Below are positions 18,085-26,479 of a stretch of DNA of 64,000 bases, piece by piece. The stretch comes from Segatella buccae ATCC 33574. GTDB taxonomy: Bacteria > Bacteroidota > Bacteroidia > Bacteroidales > Bacteroidaceae. The notes below the pieces were generated by a model, which had not been told where the DNA came from, did no database searches, and was given only the letters and a program-made list of their open reading frames with translations. Within the stretch, counting starts at the first letter, position 1; every line of letters begins with the position of its first letter. The position numbers were made by a program, and so were the translations under genes. The stretch covers positions 2,383,753 to 2,447,752 of the forward strand of contig NZ_GL586311.1 in assembly GCF_000184945.1 (NCBI RefSeq). Direction: 5' to 3'.

Positions 18085-18172
18085 GTGCAAGGCCTATGCA
18101 CCATCCGTGCAGAGCCTCCGCACCAAGTGTGCAACAGCCAAGCACGGAATGCGCAAAGGCTCTGCACCACAC
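18085..18172. repeat. Four 22-bp units, each with a GTGCA/TGCAC-type dyad
   Basis: Units begin at 18085, 18107, 18129 and 18151, a constant period of 22 bp (two helical turns). Each unit starts G(T/C)GCA and after 7-8 bases continues (T)GCAC, so each holds a short inverted repeat of about 17 bp; the other bases differ. The array lies between the sugar kinase stop codon and the mannan operator. It may bind a dimeric regulator four times on one face of the helix, or be a degenerate repeat of unknown role. Confidence 0.6.
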
Positions 18173-18453
18173 CCATGACGTATCTTCCACCCTCTCATTT
18201 CGGCAGTATGGGATAATCGCCCATGCAATATTGGCAGTACAAAAGGTTTTTTAGAGAATGTTTAATGCCATAATCAGCACCTTTTCGGGCTATAAAAGCA
18301 TTCAAAATCATCGCAAAACGCGTCATTTTACAAACAAACATCATCCAGAATGCAATGTTTTGTAAATTTTAGTAGATTAAATTGCAATAAATTACAAGAG
18401 TGGGCTCTCGGAAGCGTTAGTATGCTTGGTGCATCCGTCGCTTGTAAGGTTGG
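18173..18453. other. Non-coding stretch upstream of the mannan locus
   Basis: AT-rich DNA between the palindrome array and the kinase stop. I see no gene. TTTACAAA near 18326 and TTTGTAAA near 18360 form a weak inverted pair. There is no clear terminator for the kinase gene. Confidence 0.4.
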
Positions 18454-19296
18454 TTAAAGCTCCGCATGAAAACGCACAAGTCCTTCAATGGGGCTCTTTA
18501 TCACTTTAGCCGGCTCATACCCTTCTTCCCGAGCCGTTTCAGAAAACAACTCCCGGAAATGCCAAGCAATGCTGCCCACGGCACCGAGGCTTACGGTCGG
18601 ACTGCAACGGTGATACTGCACGATATTCCGTCTGAAAAACTGCCTGAAATTGGCTTTCACTAACTCTCTCAACGCCCGGTTGTCAAGGTGCAGAACTATA
18701 TAGCGGGCTGCGGAGGCCAGAAAACGATTGGCCAAAGGCTCTCTGTACACTTTTGAGATGATGTCGGCATAGGTCAGTCCGGCCCAATCAAGATAGTCGT
18801 CACGCATTTCTGCCGGCAGAAAGCCCTTGAAAATGGCATTCAAGAAACTCTTTCCAAGGGCAGCCCCACTTCCCTCGTCACCAAGTATATAGCCCAGCGG
18901 CGGTGTGTTCATCACGATTTCCCTACCGTCATAAAGTCCGCTGTTGGCTCCCGTACCCAATATGCAGACAATGCCGGTCTTATGCCCCCACACAGCCCGT
19001 GCAGCGGCAAGCAGATCGCCGAACGCACCGATTTCCCCGGCATGGGGAAACATGCGTCGCAACACGCCCTGTAACTTGGGAGACATCTCTGGAGTACAGC
19101 CGGCACCATAAAACGAAATGGAATCGATGGGGAAAGCAAGTTGGGAAATCAATTCTTCGGAAAGGATGCGTGCTATCAGCCTTTCGTCCTGATGAAAAGG
19201 ATTGATGCCTTGCGTGACTATCCGTTGCATCACCATCCCCTCCTCGGCCACAGCCCAATCGGTTTTTGTACTTCCACCGTCAGCTATCAGTTTCAT
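18454..19296 (-). CDS. BadF/BadG-type sugar kinase (N-acetylglucosamine kinase-like)
   Basis: Cytoplasmic 280-residue protein of the ASKHA ATPase fold. Phosphate-1 motif DGGSTKTDW at residues 6-14, phosphate-2 region ILGTGANSG near 112, GDEGSGAALG near 138 and an adenosine motif SLGAVGSIAWHF near 243 are all present. The short length and the first motif match the N-acetylglucosamine kinase-like BadF/BadG group of Bacteroidota. Substrate could be GlcNAc, glucose or a related hexose. It lies beside, but is not clearly co-transcribed with, the mannan locus; phosphorylating the glucose released by GH130 is a possibility only. It has its own -7 element at 19321-19328. Confidence 0.8.
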   Translation of the reverse strand: MKLIADGGSTKTDWAVAEEGMVMQRIVTQGINPFHQDERLIARILSEELISQLAFPIDSISFYGAGCTPEMSPKLQGVLRRMFPHAGEIGAFGDLLAAARAVWGHKTGIVCILGTGANSGLYDGREIVMNTPPLGYILGDEGSGAALGKSFLNAIFKGFLPAEMRDDYLDWAGLTYADIISKVYREPLANRFLASAARYIVLHLDNRALRELVKANFRQFFRRNIVQYHRCSPTVSLGAVGSIAWHFRELFSETAREEGYEPAKVIKSPIEGLVRFHAEL

Positions 19297-19320
19297 TGCT
19301 CATTAGTTGATTGTTTTGTG

Positions 19321-19328
19321 CAAAAGTA
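19321..19328 (-). promoter_or_regulatory. -7 element for the sugar kinase
   Basis: TACTTTTG on the minus strand, 24 bases before the ATG at 19296; the -33 TTTG is not evident. Confidence 0.45.
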
Positions 19329-19413
19329 GTAATTTTAACGGAAAAGCTATTACGAAACCAATAAATAAATGAAAAAACAGCCCCACCCACCCGCCTATTC
19401 CCCAATCTTTTAT

Positions 19414-19421
19414 TACCTTTG
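19414..19421 (+). promoter_or_regulatory. -7 element for the MscS-like gene; decides its start
   Basis: TACCTTTG ends 19 bases before the ATG at 19441. An in-frame ATG at 19369 lies upstream of this element and could not be in the transcript, so the start at 19441 is preferred. No good -33 TTTG is seen. Confidence 0.5.
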
Positions 19422-19440
19422 CAAGCAAGTTACAGCCGTT

Positions 19441-21861
19441 ATGGAAAAAAGATTATTGTTTTTGGTTTCACTCGTCGTACTATGCGTACTGCCCGGCCAC
19501 GCAGTGCTCAAAGAGGCGAATCTTGACACCACACTCCACATACTCCGGGCAGAGCTCATCAACTATCATTTGGAGCTTGAACAGCAGTCGAAAGACATGG
19601 AAGAACAACAGCAGACTGTGGTGGAAGAGCTTACGACGATTACCAATCTGGCCGACCAAAACGCCGTGATGCTCTATTCGCAACGCAATGGCTACATCTT
19701 TGATTTGGCCTATGCCTGCCATGAGGCCACAGAGCAGTTTCACCGGTTCAAGTCAAAGTCGCAACCATTCCGTGACCGCATCAATCAAAATACGACTGAA
19801 TTGGCACGTTTTGACTCCCTCATTGCCAACCTCAATTCCATGGAGCCGCTGTTTCTCAGCGAAAAAGCACGCATAGACCGCAGCGTGTGTCTGGCTTTGG
19901 CCATTAACATTCGCCGGCAACTAAAAGAAAACCAAGTGCTGCTTGACACCTATATAGGCTACTACAACCGCTCGGAAGAGAAACTAAAAACCCTCAACGA
20001 CTTCGCCAACATGAAGTATGAGGAGATACAGACCAACATATTCAAGAATGGCAGTGACAATTACTTCAAGATATTGAGTCATCTGAAGACAAACCTGTCG
20101 AAGACCGGAGAGTCGGTCGCGGAGAAATATAAGCCACTCCGAAGTGAGAGAGTGTCGCAATGGGATGTCCGAGTCATTTTCTTTCTGTTCACGCTGATTG
20201 CCGTCTACGCCTTGCTATCGGTCATCATCAACCTTATCACCATCCGGATCATCGCCACCCGACTGATGAAACGCAACAAGTTTGCCAAGATGCAGGATTC
20301 CTTTATGGCCAAGCGCACCTGCATCATCATGGCCATGACGGTGGTGACCTTTGCCATTATTCTGGGAGTGATCCATACTGTGGTCAGCCAGAACTTTATC
20401 ATCATGGCCAGCAATCTGCTGGTGGAATATGCCTGGTTGTTGGGAGTCATTCTCATATCTCTGCTGTTGCGTGTGAGTGACAAACAGATCAGGAGTGCTT
20501 TCCGCATCTACGCTCCGCTCATTGTGGTGACTTTCATCGTGATATTCTTTCGCATCGTGCTCATCCCCAATGCGTTGGTCAACTTGGTTTTCCCTCCTGT
20601 GCTGCTCGTGTGCTTGCTGTGGCAGGCCAATGTCATCAAGCGACACAACCACAATGTGCCCAAAAGCGACATGCTATACACTTTCGTCTCCTTGGGCGTA
20701 TTCATCACTTCCTGCATCAGCTCGTGGGCAGGCTTTACCCTGCTTTCCGTACAGCTCATCATCTGGTGGATGATGCAGCTCACTTGCATCCTCACCATCA
20801 CCTGTCTGAGCGGCTGGTTACGGGTCTACAGCAAACGCAAGGGGCTTGATGTGCAGGACATCACCAAGCGCTGGCTGTTCAATCTCGTCTACCATGTAGC
20901 ACTTCCGGTGCTGGGCGTAGCTTCCGTTTTCATCTCCATCTATTGGGCGGCCGACATCTTCAACATGGGCGATACCACCTGGCGCATCTTCAACACCAAA
21001 TTTATTGACAACAAGGATGTTATCACGCTGAGCATCACCTCCATCGCCGTGGTCATCAGCCTCTTTTTTGTATTCTCCTATCTCAATCATACCATCAAGG
21101 CATTTGTGAAATACCACTTCGAGAAATCGGATCCCAACACGGCCATGAGCCGCAACATGATGGCCCGCAATGTGATACAGATCTTCGTCTGGGGGGTGTG
21201 GTTGCTGGTGTCGTTGAAGATATTCAACGTCAACATGACGGTACTGGCTGTGGTTTCCGGAGGTCTTTCCACCGGTATCGGTTTTGCCATGAAGGATATT
21301 CTGGAAAACATCTACTATGGGGCATCGCTCATGGCGGGCCGCGTGAAGGTGGGCGACTATATCGAGTGCGACGGTACCCGTGGCAAAGTGAACAGCATCA
21401 GCTACACTTCCACCACCATTGAGACCATCTACGGGTCGATCATCTCGTTTCAAAACTCGCAGCTGCTCACCAAAAACTACAAGAACATGACCAAAAACCA
21501 CGGCTATGAACTGGATGTGCTGGAAGTGGGCGTGGCCTATGGAAGCGATATCAAAATGGTGAAACAAATCCTGCAAGAGGCTATCGTCAAGCTGCCGTTC
21601 ATCTACAAGGAGCGCGGGGTGAAAATCGTTCTTAAAGATTTCGGTGACAGCAGCATCATCCTGAAAGTGCTCATTTGGGTGCCTGTGCTTACCCAATATA
21701 CCAACGATGGGGAGGTGATGGAATGCATCTACGAGACGCTCAATGCCCACGGTGTGGAGATTCCGTTCCCGCAACGCGATATCCGCATCATCCGCACTGA
21801 CAACGACCGCATACCGGAACTCATGGCACAAAATGACAAGAACACACAAGCAAACATCTAA
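19441..21861 (+). CDS. Large MscS-family mechanosensitive channel
   Basis: Inner-membrane protein of about 806 residues. Signal peptide MEKRLLFLVSLVVLCVLPGHA is followed by a periplasmic coiled-coil region (about 25-240, rich in Gln/Glu/Leu), then about ten membrane segments (240-600). The MscS core has its pore helix around GLSTGIGFAMKDILENIYYG near residue 610 and the beta domain VKVGDYIECDGTRGKVNSI. The C terminus EIPFPQRDIRII is the usual MscS vestibule end. The layout resembles the large MscK/MscM-type channels that release solutes on osmotic downshock. The start at 19441 gives the signal peptide and follows the -7 element. The kdsA ATG is 10 bases after the stop, so the gene heads an envelope operon. 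Confidence 0.88.
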   Translation: MEKRLLFLVSLVVLCVLPGHAVLKEANLDTTLHILRAELINYHLELEQQSKDMEEQQQTVVEELTTITNLADQNAVMLYSQRNGYIFDLAYACHEATEQFHRFKSKSQPFRDRINQNTTELARFDSLIANLNSMEPLFLSEKARIDRSVCLALAINIRRQLKENQVLLDTYIGYYNRSEEKLKTLNDFANMKYEEIQTNIFKNGSDNYFKILSHLKTNLSKTGESVAEKYKPLRSERVSQWDVRVIFFLFTLIAVYALLSVIINLITIRIIATRLMKRNKFAKMQDSFMAKRTCIIMAMTVVTFAIILGVIHTVVSQNFIIMASNLLVEYAWLLGVILISLLLRVSDKQIRSAFRIYAPLIVVTFIVIFFRIVLIPNALVNLVFPPVLLVCLLWQANVIKRHNHNVPKSDMLYTFVSLGVFITSCISSWAGFTLLSVQLIIWWMMQLTCILTITCLSGWLRVYSKRKGLDVQDITKRWLFNLVYHVALPVLGVASVFISIYWAADIFNMGDTTWRIFNTKFIDNKDVITLSITSIAVVISLFFVFSYLNHTIKAFVKYHFEKSDPNTAMSRNMMARNVIQIFVWGVWLLVSLKIFNVNMTVLAVVSGGLSTGIGFAMKDILENIYYGASLMAGRVKVGDYIECDGTRGKVNSISYTSTTIETIYGSIISFQNSQLLTKNYKNMTKNHGYELDVLEVGVAYGSDIKMVKQILQEAIVKLPFIYKERGVKIVLKDFGDSSIILKVLIWVPVLTQYTNDGEVMECIYETLNAHGVEIPFPQRDIRIIRTDNDRIPELMAQNDKNTQANI

Positions 21862-21871
21862 CGACAGAAAT

Positions 21872-22624
21872 ATGAAACCGATCATCATAGCGGGCCCTTG
21901 CGTCATCGAGTCGCAAGAACTGCTCGACACGGTAGCGAAGACGCTTGTAGAAATCAACAAGCGACTCGGGATAGACATCATTTTCAAGGCTTCATTTGAC
22001 AAAGCCAACCGCACATCGCTCCACTCCTTCCGCGGGCCGGGACTGGAGAGAGGTTTGGAGATGCTGTCAAAGGTGAAAGAAAAATACGGATTGCGACTCC
22101 TGACCGACATTCACGAGAGCTGCCAGGCCGAAGCCGCGGGAGAAGTGGTCGATGTGTTGCAGATACCGGCCTTTCTCTGCCGGCAGACCGACTTGCTTGT
22201 GGCAGCAGCCCGTACCGGACGCATCGTCAACATCAAAAAAGCACAATTCCTTAGCGGACGAGACATGCGCTATCCGACAGAGAAGGCACTCGAGAGCGGT
22301 GCCAAGGAGGTGTGGCTCACCGAGCGTGGCAACAGCTTCGGCTATAACAACCTCGTAGTAGACTTCCGCAACATCCCCGACATGAAAGAGATCGTGCCCA
22401 CGGTCATCATGGATTGCACGCACAGCGTGCAGCGGCCCAGTGCCGGAGAGGGAAAAACGGTGGGCGACCGGAAGTTTGTGCCCTCTATGGCCATGGCGGC
22501 CAAGGCCTTCGGAGCCACAGGTTACTTCTTTGAAGTGCATCCGGAGCCGGACAAAGGACTGTCGGATGCAGCCAATATGCTCGAACTTGGCAAGCTCGAA
22601 GCACTTGTAAACAGGATTATCTGA
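21872..22624 (+). CDS. kdsA: Kdo-8-phosphate synthase
   Basis: 3-Deoxy-D-manno-octulosonate 8-phosphate synthase, 250 residues, making Kdo-8-P from arabinose 5-phosphate and phosphoenolpyruvate for the lipopolysaccharide core. Motifs: IIIAGPCVIES at the N terminus, FKASFDKANRTS near 38, LLTDIHE near 75, DVLQIPAFLCRQTDLL near 93 and the end motif FFEVHPEPDKGLSDAANML. The start MKPIIIAGPC fits the family's short N terminus; a longer frame back to 21743 would overlap the upstream gene. The next gene is kdsD, which makes the arabinose 5-phosphate. Cys-containing metal-dependent versus metal-free type is not decided here. Confidence 0.96.
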   Translation: MKPIIIAGPCVIESQELLDTVAKTLVEINKRLGIDIIFKASFDKANRTSLHSFRGPGLERGLEMLSKVKEKYGLRLLTDIHESCQAEAAGEVVDVLQIPAFLCRQTDLLVAAARTGRIVNIKKAQFLSGRDMRYPTEKALESGAKEVWLTERGNSFGYNNLVVDFRNIPDMKEIVPTVIMDCTHSVQRPSAGEGKTVGDRKFVPSMAMAAKAFGATGYFFEVHPEPDKGLSDAANMLELGKLEALVNRII

Positions 22625-22683
22625 CAGACCGGTAATCCACTCTATCATGCCGGCCGGTTATTGATATCAATCTGATTAGAAAA

Positions 22684-23655
22684 ATGAAACAAGACAGCAA
22701 TAAACAAAAAGACATACTGAATTGGGGAAAGCAATGTCTGCGGGACGAAGCCCAAGCACTGCTCGACTTGATTCCGCAAATGGATGAGAACTTTTCCAAA
22801 GCCGTGGAAATGATGTACCGATGTCATGGCAAAATCATTGTGACGGGAGTGGGAAAAAGCGGCAACATAGGGGCAAAGATTGCCGCGACTCTCGCCTCGA
22901 CCGGTACACCGGCCTTTTTCATTAACCCTCTTGACGTGTATCATGGCGACTTGGGCGTGATGACCAGCGATGACGTGGTGCTGGCATTGAGCAATTCGGG
23001 GCAAACCGACGAACTGCTGCGCTTCATCCCCATGCTGTTGCACATGAATGTACCCATCATCTCCATGACGGGCAACGAGAAGTCGCTTTTGGCCAAATTC
23101 AGCAATGCTCATCTGAAGGTTTGGGTCAAGAAGGAGGCCTGCCCACTCAACTTGGCTCCCACGAGCAGCACCACGGCAGCCTTGGCCATGGGAGACGCCC
23201 TCGCCGTGGCACTGATGCAGGTGAGAGACTTCAAGCCACGCGACTTTGCACAGTTCCATCCCGGCGGCGAACTGGGCAAACGATTGCTCACCACGGCTGA
23301 AGATGTGATGCGCAGCGACCAACTGCCCATTATCCCGCAAGACATGCACTTGGGGGAAGCCATTATCCAAGTGAGCAAAGGCAAACTGGGACTGGGGGTC
23401 TCGCTGGAAGACAATAAGGTGGCCGGGCTCATCACCGACGGTGACATTCGCCGGGCGATGGAAAAATGGCAGGCAAAATTCTTTGACCATACGGTGGATG
23501 AAATCATGACACGCACCCCCAAGCTCGTGTTGCCTAACACCAAAATCACGGAAATACAACGCATCATGCAACAACACCGCATACACACGGTGCTGGTGAC
23601 TGACAAGGAACGACATCTGCTCGGAGTGGTCGACCACTACGCATGTATGATTTAA
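22684..23655 (+). CDS. kdsD: Arabinose-5-phosphate isomerase
   Basis: KdsD/KpsF/GutQ family, 323 residues. Converts ribulose 5-phosphate to arabinose 5-phosphate, the first step of Kdo synthesis. An SIS domain covers about 40-180 (VTGVGKSGNIGAKIAATLASTGTPAFF, HGDLGVM, ALSNSGQTDELL), with the conserved PTSSTTAALAMGDALA and FHPGGELGKRLL. Two CBS domains follow (about 205-323: EDVMRSDQLPII and VDEIMTRTPKLV). It is 59 bases after kdsA and 8 bases before the next start, so one transcript is likely. Full length. Confidence 0.94.
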   Translation: MKQDSNKQKDILNWGKQCLRDEAQALLDLIPQMDENFSKAVEMMYRCHGKIIVTGVGKSGNIGAKIAATLASTGTPAFFINPLDVYHGDLGVMTSDDVVLALSNSGQTDELLRFIPMLLHMNVPIISMTGNEKSLLAKFSNAHLKVWVKKEACPLNLAPTSSTTAALAMGDALAVALMQVRDFKPRDFAQFHPGGELGKRLLTTAEDVMRSDQLPIIPQDMHLGEAIIQVSKGKLGLGVSLEDNKVAGLITDGDIRRAMEKWQAKFFDHTVDEIMTRTPKLVLPNTKITEIQRIMQQHRIHTVLVTDKERHLLGVVDHYACMI

Positions 23656-23663
23656 GGGGGAAT

Positions 23664-24929
23664 ATGAAACTTCGGAATAGCGTTACAACATTGCTCCTAC
23701 TCGTTTTCTATACCACAGTGGGAGCACAGACGAGCGATTCGCTCATCGCCGGACAACTCCGCGGGAAGGGTATCACATTCTCACACAACAACTCGGTCAC
23801 ACTGCTGATGAACGGCAAGGAGAAATTTGACGACCTGTTCAAGGCCATCAGTCAAGCCCAAAAAAGCGTTCATTTGGAATACTTCAATTTCCGCAACGAC
23901 TCCATCACCAACGCCTTGGTTGACCTGCTGGCGGAGAGAGCAAAAGCGGGAGTCGAGGTGCGCGCACTGTTTGACGGGTTTGGAAACTGCTCCAACAATC
24001 AGCCGCTCAAGAAGCGACATATCCGCGACATGCACAGCAGGGGCATCGAGATATTCGAGTTCAACCCGGTAAGGTTCCCATGGATAGACGATCTTTTCAA
24101 CCGCGACCACCGTAAGATTGTCGTCATCGACGGGCAGATAGCCTACACCGGCGGAATGAATGTGGCCGACTATTATATAAAAGGCACACGACTAGTGGGG
24201 AGCTGGAACGACATGCACTGCCGCATAGACGGCGATGAGGTGAACACGCTTCAAAAGATATTCCTGCGCATGTGGAACAAAGTGAGCGGCCAGAACATAC
24301 ACGGGCCACAATACTATCGGGCCAAGCGGCAGGACTACTTCAAGGGACTGAAACCAGACACAACTCCAACGGCCTACAAGAAGACCGTCGGCATCATCAA
24401 CCGCGAGCCACACACAAGCAATGACATCATCCGCTACTTTTACCTGAACGCCATCAACGATGCCAAAGACTCCATTAAAATCATCAACCCCTACTTCACA
24501 CTCAGCCACAAGCTGAAAAAAGCCTTGCGCAAAGCCGTCAAAAGAGGCGTGAAGGTCGAGATCATGCTCAGCACCCGAAGCGACATACCACTGACTCCCG
24601 ATTACGGTTTCTTCAATGCACACAACCTGATGCAGGCGGGCTGCAATATATGGATGTACACGGCGGGATTCCACCACACCAAGATCATTATGGTGGACGG
24701 GCGGTTTTGTACAGTGGGGAGTGCCAATCTCAATGCAAGAAGTCTGCGCTGGGACTATGAGGAAAACGCCGTCATCTTGGATCCCTACACCACCGGACAA
24801 CTTGATGAATTGTTTGAAAAAGACAAGCAAGACAGCTATCTCCTGACGGAAGAAATATGGGATCACACACGCACACGTTGGCAAAAACTGCGGGGATGGT
24901 TGGCCAGTTTCCTGGCTCCATTCCTCTGA
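23664..24929 (+). CDS. Exported phospholipase D-family (cardiolipin synthase-like) protein
   Basis: 421 residues with two HKD motifs: HRKIVVIDGQIAYTGG near residue 150 and HHTKIIMVDGRFCTVGSANLN near 340. The GGMN and GSANLN patterns are those of cardiolipin synthases, which join two phosphatidylglycerols. The N terminus MKLRNSVTTLLLLVFYTTVGAQ reads as a cleavable signal peptide rather than the two membrane helices of E. coli ClsA, so the active site probably faces the periplasm. I chose the ATG at 23664 because it starts the signal peptide; an ATG at 23643 would overlap kdsD. Membership of an operon with kdsA/kdsD suggests an envelope-building role. Another phosphatidyltransferase activity is possible. 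Confidence 0.82.
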   Translation: MKLRNSVTTLLLLVFYTTVGAQTSDSLIAGQLRGKGITFSHNNSVTLLMNGKEKFDDLFKAISQAQKSVHLEYFNFRNDSITNALVDLLAERAKAGVEVRALFDGFGNCSNNQPLKKRHIRDMHSRGIEIFEFNPVRFPWIDDLFNRDHRKIVVIDGQIAYTGGMNVADYYIKGTRLVGSWNDMHCRIDGDEVNTLQKIFLRMWNKVSGQNIHGPQYYRAKRQDYFKGLKPDTTPTAYKKTVGIINREPHTSNDIIRYFYLNAINDAKDSIKIINPYFTLSHKLKKALRKAVKRGVKVEIMLSTRSDIPLTPDYGFFNAHNLMQAGCNIWMYTAGFHHTKIIMVDGRFCTVGSANLNARSLRWDYEENAVILDPYTTGQLDELFEKDKQDSYLLTEEIWDHTRTRWQKLRGWLASFLAPFL

Positions 24930-24947
24930 TCTCTAAAAATATTTATC

Positions 24948-24955
24948 TATCTTTG
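24948..24955 (+). promoter_or_regulatory. -7 element for the LuxR-type regulator
   Basis: TATCTTTG, followed at 24955-24969 by a small hairpin (GCAAC, 5-base loop, GTTGC) at the start of the predicted leader. No -33 TTTG is visible. Confidence 0.45.
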
Positions 24956-25010
24956 CAACTGCAGGTTGCCGAAAGGCATAAAGACCAATGGGGACACACT
25001 GCTTGCAACT

Positions 25011-25043
25011 ATGGATTTTTCTAACAAGAAACAGAAAAAATAA
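25011..25043 (+). CDS. Possible 10-residue leader peptide (MDFSNKKQKK)
   Basis: A ten-codon frame in the leader of the regulator gene. Its stop TAA shares a base with the regulator's ATG (TAATG), a geometry suited to translational coupling. It encodes four Lys and one Gln in its last five codons. Chance is possible at this length. Confidence 0.3.
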   Translation: MDFSNKKQKK

Positions 25044-25711
25044 TGAAAAATACAAAAGAAATGGAAGGCCACCCGCATGGAGACATGCAAACGGCCGGAG
25101 AGCCGACAGGCAAACCTAAAGCCACGCGGCCCAAAATAGCCATTGTAGACAATAATACACTGGCAGTGATAGGGCTGGAACACATCCTGCAAAACGTCAT
25201 GCCCATCATGACGATAGACACATTCGGGTCGTTTGAAGAGTTGCAGGAGAGCAATCCCGACACCTATGTCCACTTTTTCGTTGCCACGAACATTGTCATT
25301 GCCAACAGACAGTTTTTCCTTGACCGGCAATCGAAGACCTTTGTCCTCACCACCTCGCAGGATCCCAACTCACAAATGAGAGATTTCCGCTGTCTATGTA
25401 CCAATGTCTCGGAAGACCATCTTGTGCGTAGCCTGCTGCAATTAGAGCAAACGGGCCATGCCAACGGCAGAAACCTACCGGAACTTCCAAGGGCTTTAAG
25501 GGCCAAGATACTGACCGACCGGGAGATAGAAGTACTATCACTCGTGGCTCAGGGGAAAATAAACAAGGAGATAGGAGAAACGCTCAACATCGGGTTGACG
25601 ACCGTCATCACCCACCGCAAGAATATCCAAGAGAAGTTGGGCCTGAAGAGCGTGTCGGCACTCACCATCTATGCCGTCATGCGAGGGTATGTAGATATCA
25701 ACGCCATTTAA
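25043..25711 (+). CDS. LuxR-type regulator with degenerate receiver domain
   Basis: 222 residues. The C-terminal part (about 155-215) is a LuxR/NarL helix-turn-helix: LTDREIEVLSLVAQGKINKEIGETL, then a recognition helix in TTVITHRKNIQEKLG. The N-terminal part starts like a receiver (PKIAIVDNNTLAVIGLEHIL) but the segment where the phospho-accepting Asp should be (YVHFFVATNIVIANRQ) has none, so phosphorylation control is unlikely. A polar tail of about 30 residues precedes it. It stands alone, after the envelope operon, behind its own -7 element and ahead of a terminator. Targets are unknown. Confidence 0.82.
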   Translation: MKNTKEMEGHPHGDMQTAGEPTGKPKATRPKIAIVDNNTLAVIGLEHILQNVMPIMTIDTFGSFEELQESNPDTYVHFFVATNIVIANRQFFLDRQSKTFVLTTSQDPNSQMRDFRCLCTNVSEDHLVRSLLQLEQTGHANGRNLPELPRALRAKILTDREIEVLSLVAQGKINKEIGETLNIGLTTVITHRKNIQEKLGLKSVSALTIYAVMRGYVDINAI

Positions 25712-25813
25712 ACGGAGCCGGGATTTTTCGGTTCTTTTCATTCAGAGTCACCCTGACCGGCAAAACCGACAAGAAAACCTAAAGCGATATGCCCAAGCCC
25801 CTCCCCTATTTTT

Positions 25814-25841
25814 AAAAAGCTGCCCATTGTGCAGCCTTTTT
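25814..25841 (+). terminator. Intrinsic terminator after the regulator gene
   Basis: AAAAAGCTGC pairs with GCAGCCTTTTT around a short loop; flanking A and T runs make it work in both directions. It is about 100 bases past the stop at 25711. Confidence 0.7.
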
Positions 25842-26123
25842 ATTATCTTTTCCACACTCTGCCTTTTCCAATAGCAGAGAAGCATGGAAAGGACATTAGA
25901 GCTCTGTCAATGTTTAGCGGAGGAGAACACCGGACAGAATAATTGTCAAAACATTTATTCATTTTCGGCCTCTCATATTACGATATTCACAACCGACAAC
26001 CCACTTGACCGTAAATAAGCGATTTTAGCGACATTTCCAAAACGCTGACAATCAGCTATTTGAATTTTATCAACATGAATTAGAATTCGGAAACGGGCCT
26101 GAAAGGGTCCAAACGAGTTTGCA

Positions 26124-26158
26124 AAAGGGGCACAGTTGCGACGCAACTGTGCCCCTTT
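26124..26158. repeat. 35-bp near-perfect palindrome
   Basis: A 16-bp perfect stem, AAAGGGGCACAGTTGC with GCAACTGTGCCCCTTT, separated by only GAC. It lies in the gene-free stretch between the regulator and the PorT-like gene. The T runs beside it are short (TTT on the plus side, TTTT on the minus side), so it could act as a terminator, but the stem is longer than needed and sits more than 260 bases from either stop codon. The rest of 25842-26421 has no gene I can support. Confidence 0.7.
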
Positions 26159-26421
26159 CAGCTTTCAAGTGTGGCTCTTTCGCAAGCCCGGAGATCCGGA
26201 AAGGAAAATTCGGTAGGTTTTCCCGATGGTTTGAAGCCTACTTTCCATTCTGGTTGAAAGATTTCTGTGGATGTATTTTTGTTAAGTTTATTCGCCACCA
26301 TCAGTCTTCTTGTGGAGACAACTTTCACAGGTTTTATCGGTGTGTGACTGATACATGCTTTCATTCATCCCATCAAATGGCAACTGTCCGACGAACATGC
26401 AACACCTGATTATAACATAAA

Positions 26422-26453
26422 GGGCAGGCTGGAGTATATGTTCCACCCCGCCC
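26422..26453 (-). terminator. Likely terminator of the PorT-like gene
   Basis: GGGCAGGCTGGA (26422-26433) pairs imperfectly (10 of 12) with TCCACCCCGCCC (26442-26453); on the minus strand it is followed by TTTATG. It is 26 bases past the stop at 26480. Confidence 0.5.
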
Positions 26454-26479
26454 CTCCCTGTTAAGGCAGCGCAAAAGTG

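Noticed and set aside
18085..18172. Possible CRISPR array
   Set aside because: Units are 22 bp in total with only short conserved dyads; there are no unique spacers of 25-40 bp and no cas genes.
20818..22110. Minus-strand open frame of about 430 codons opposite the MscS-like gene and kdsA
   Set aside because: His- and Asp-rich antisense shadow of two certain genes.
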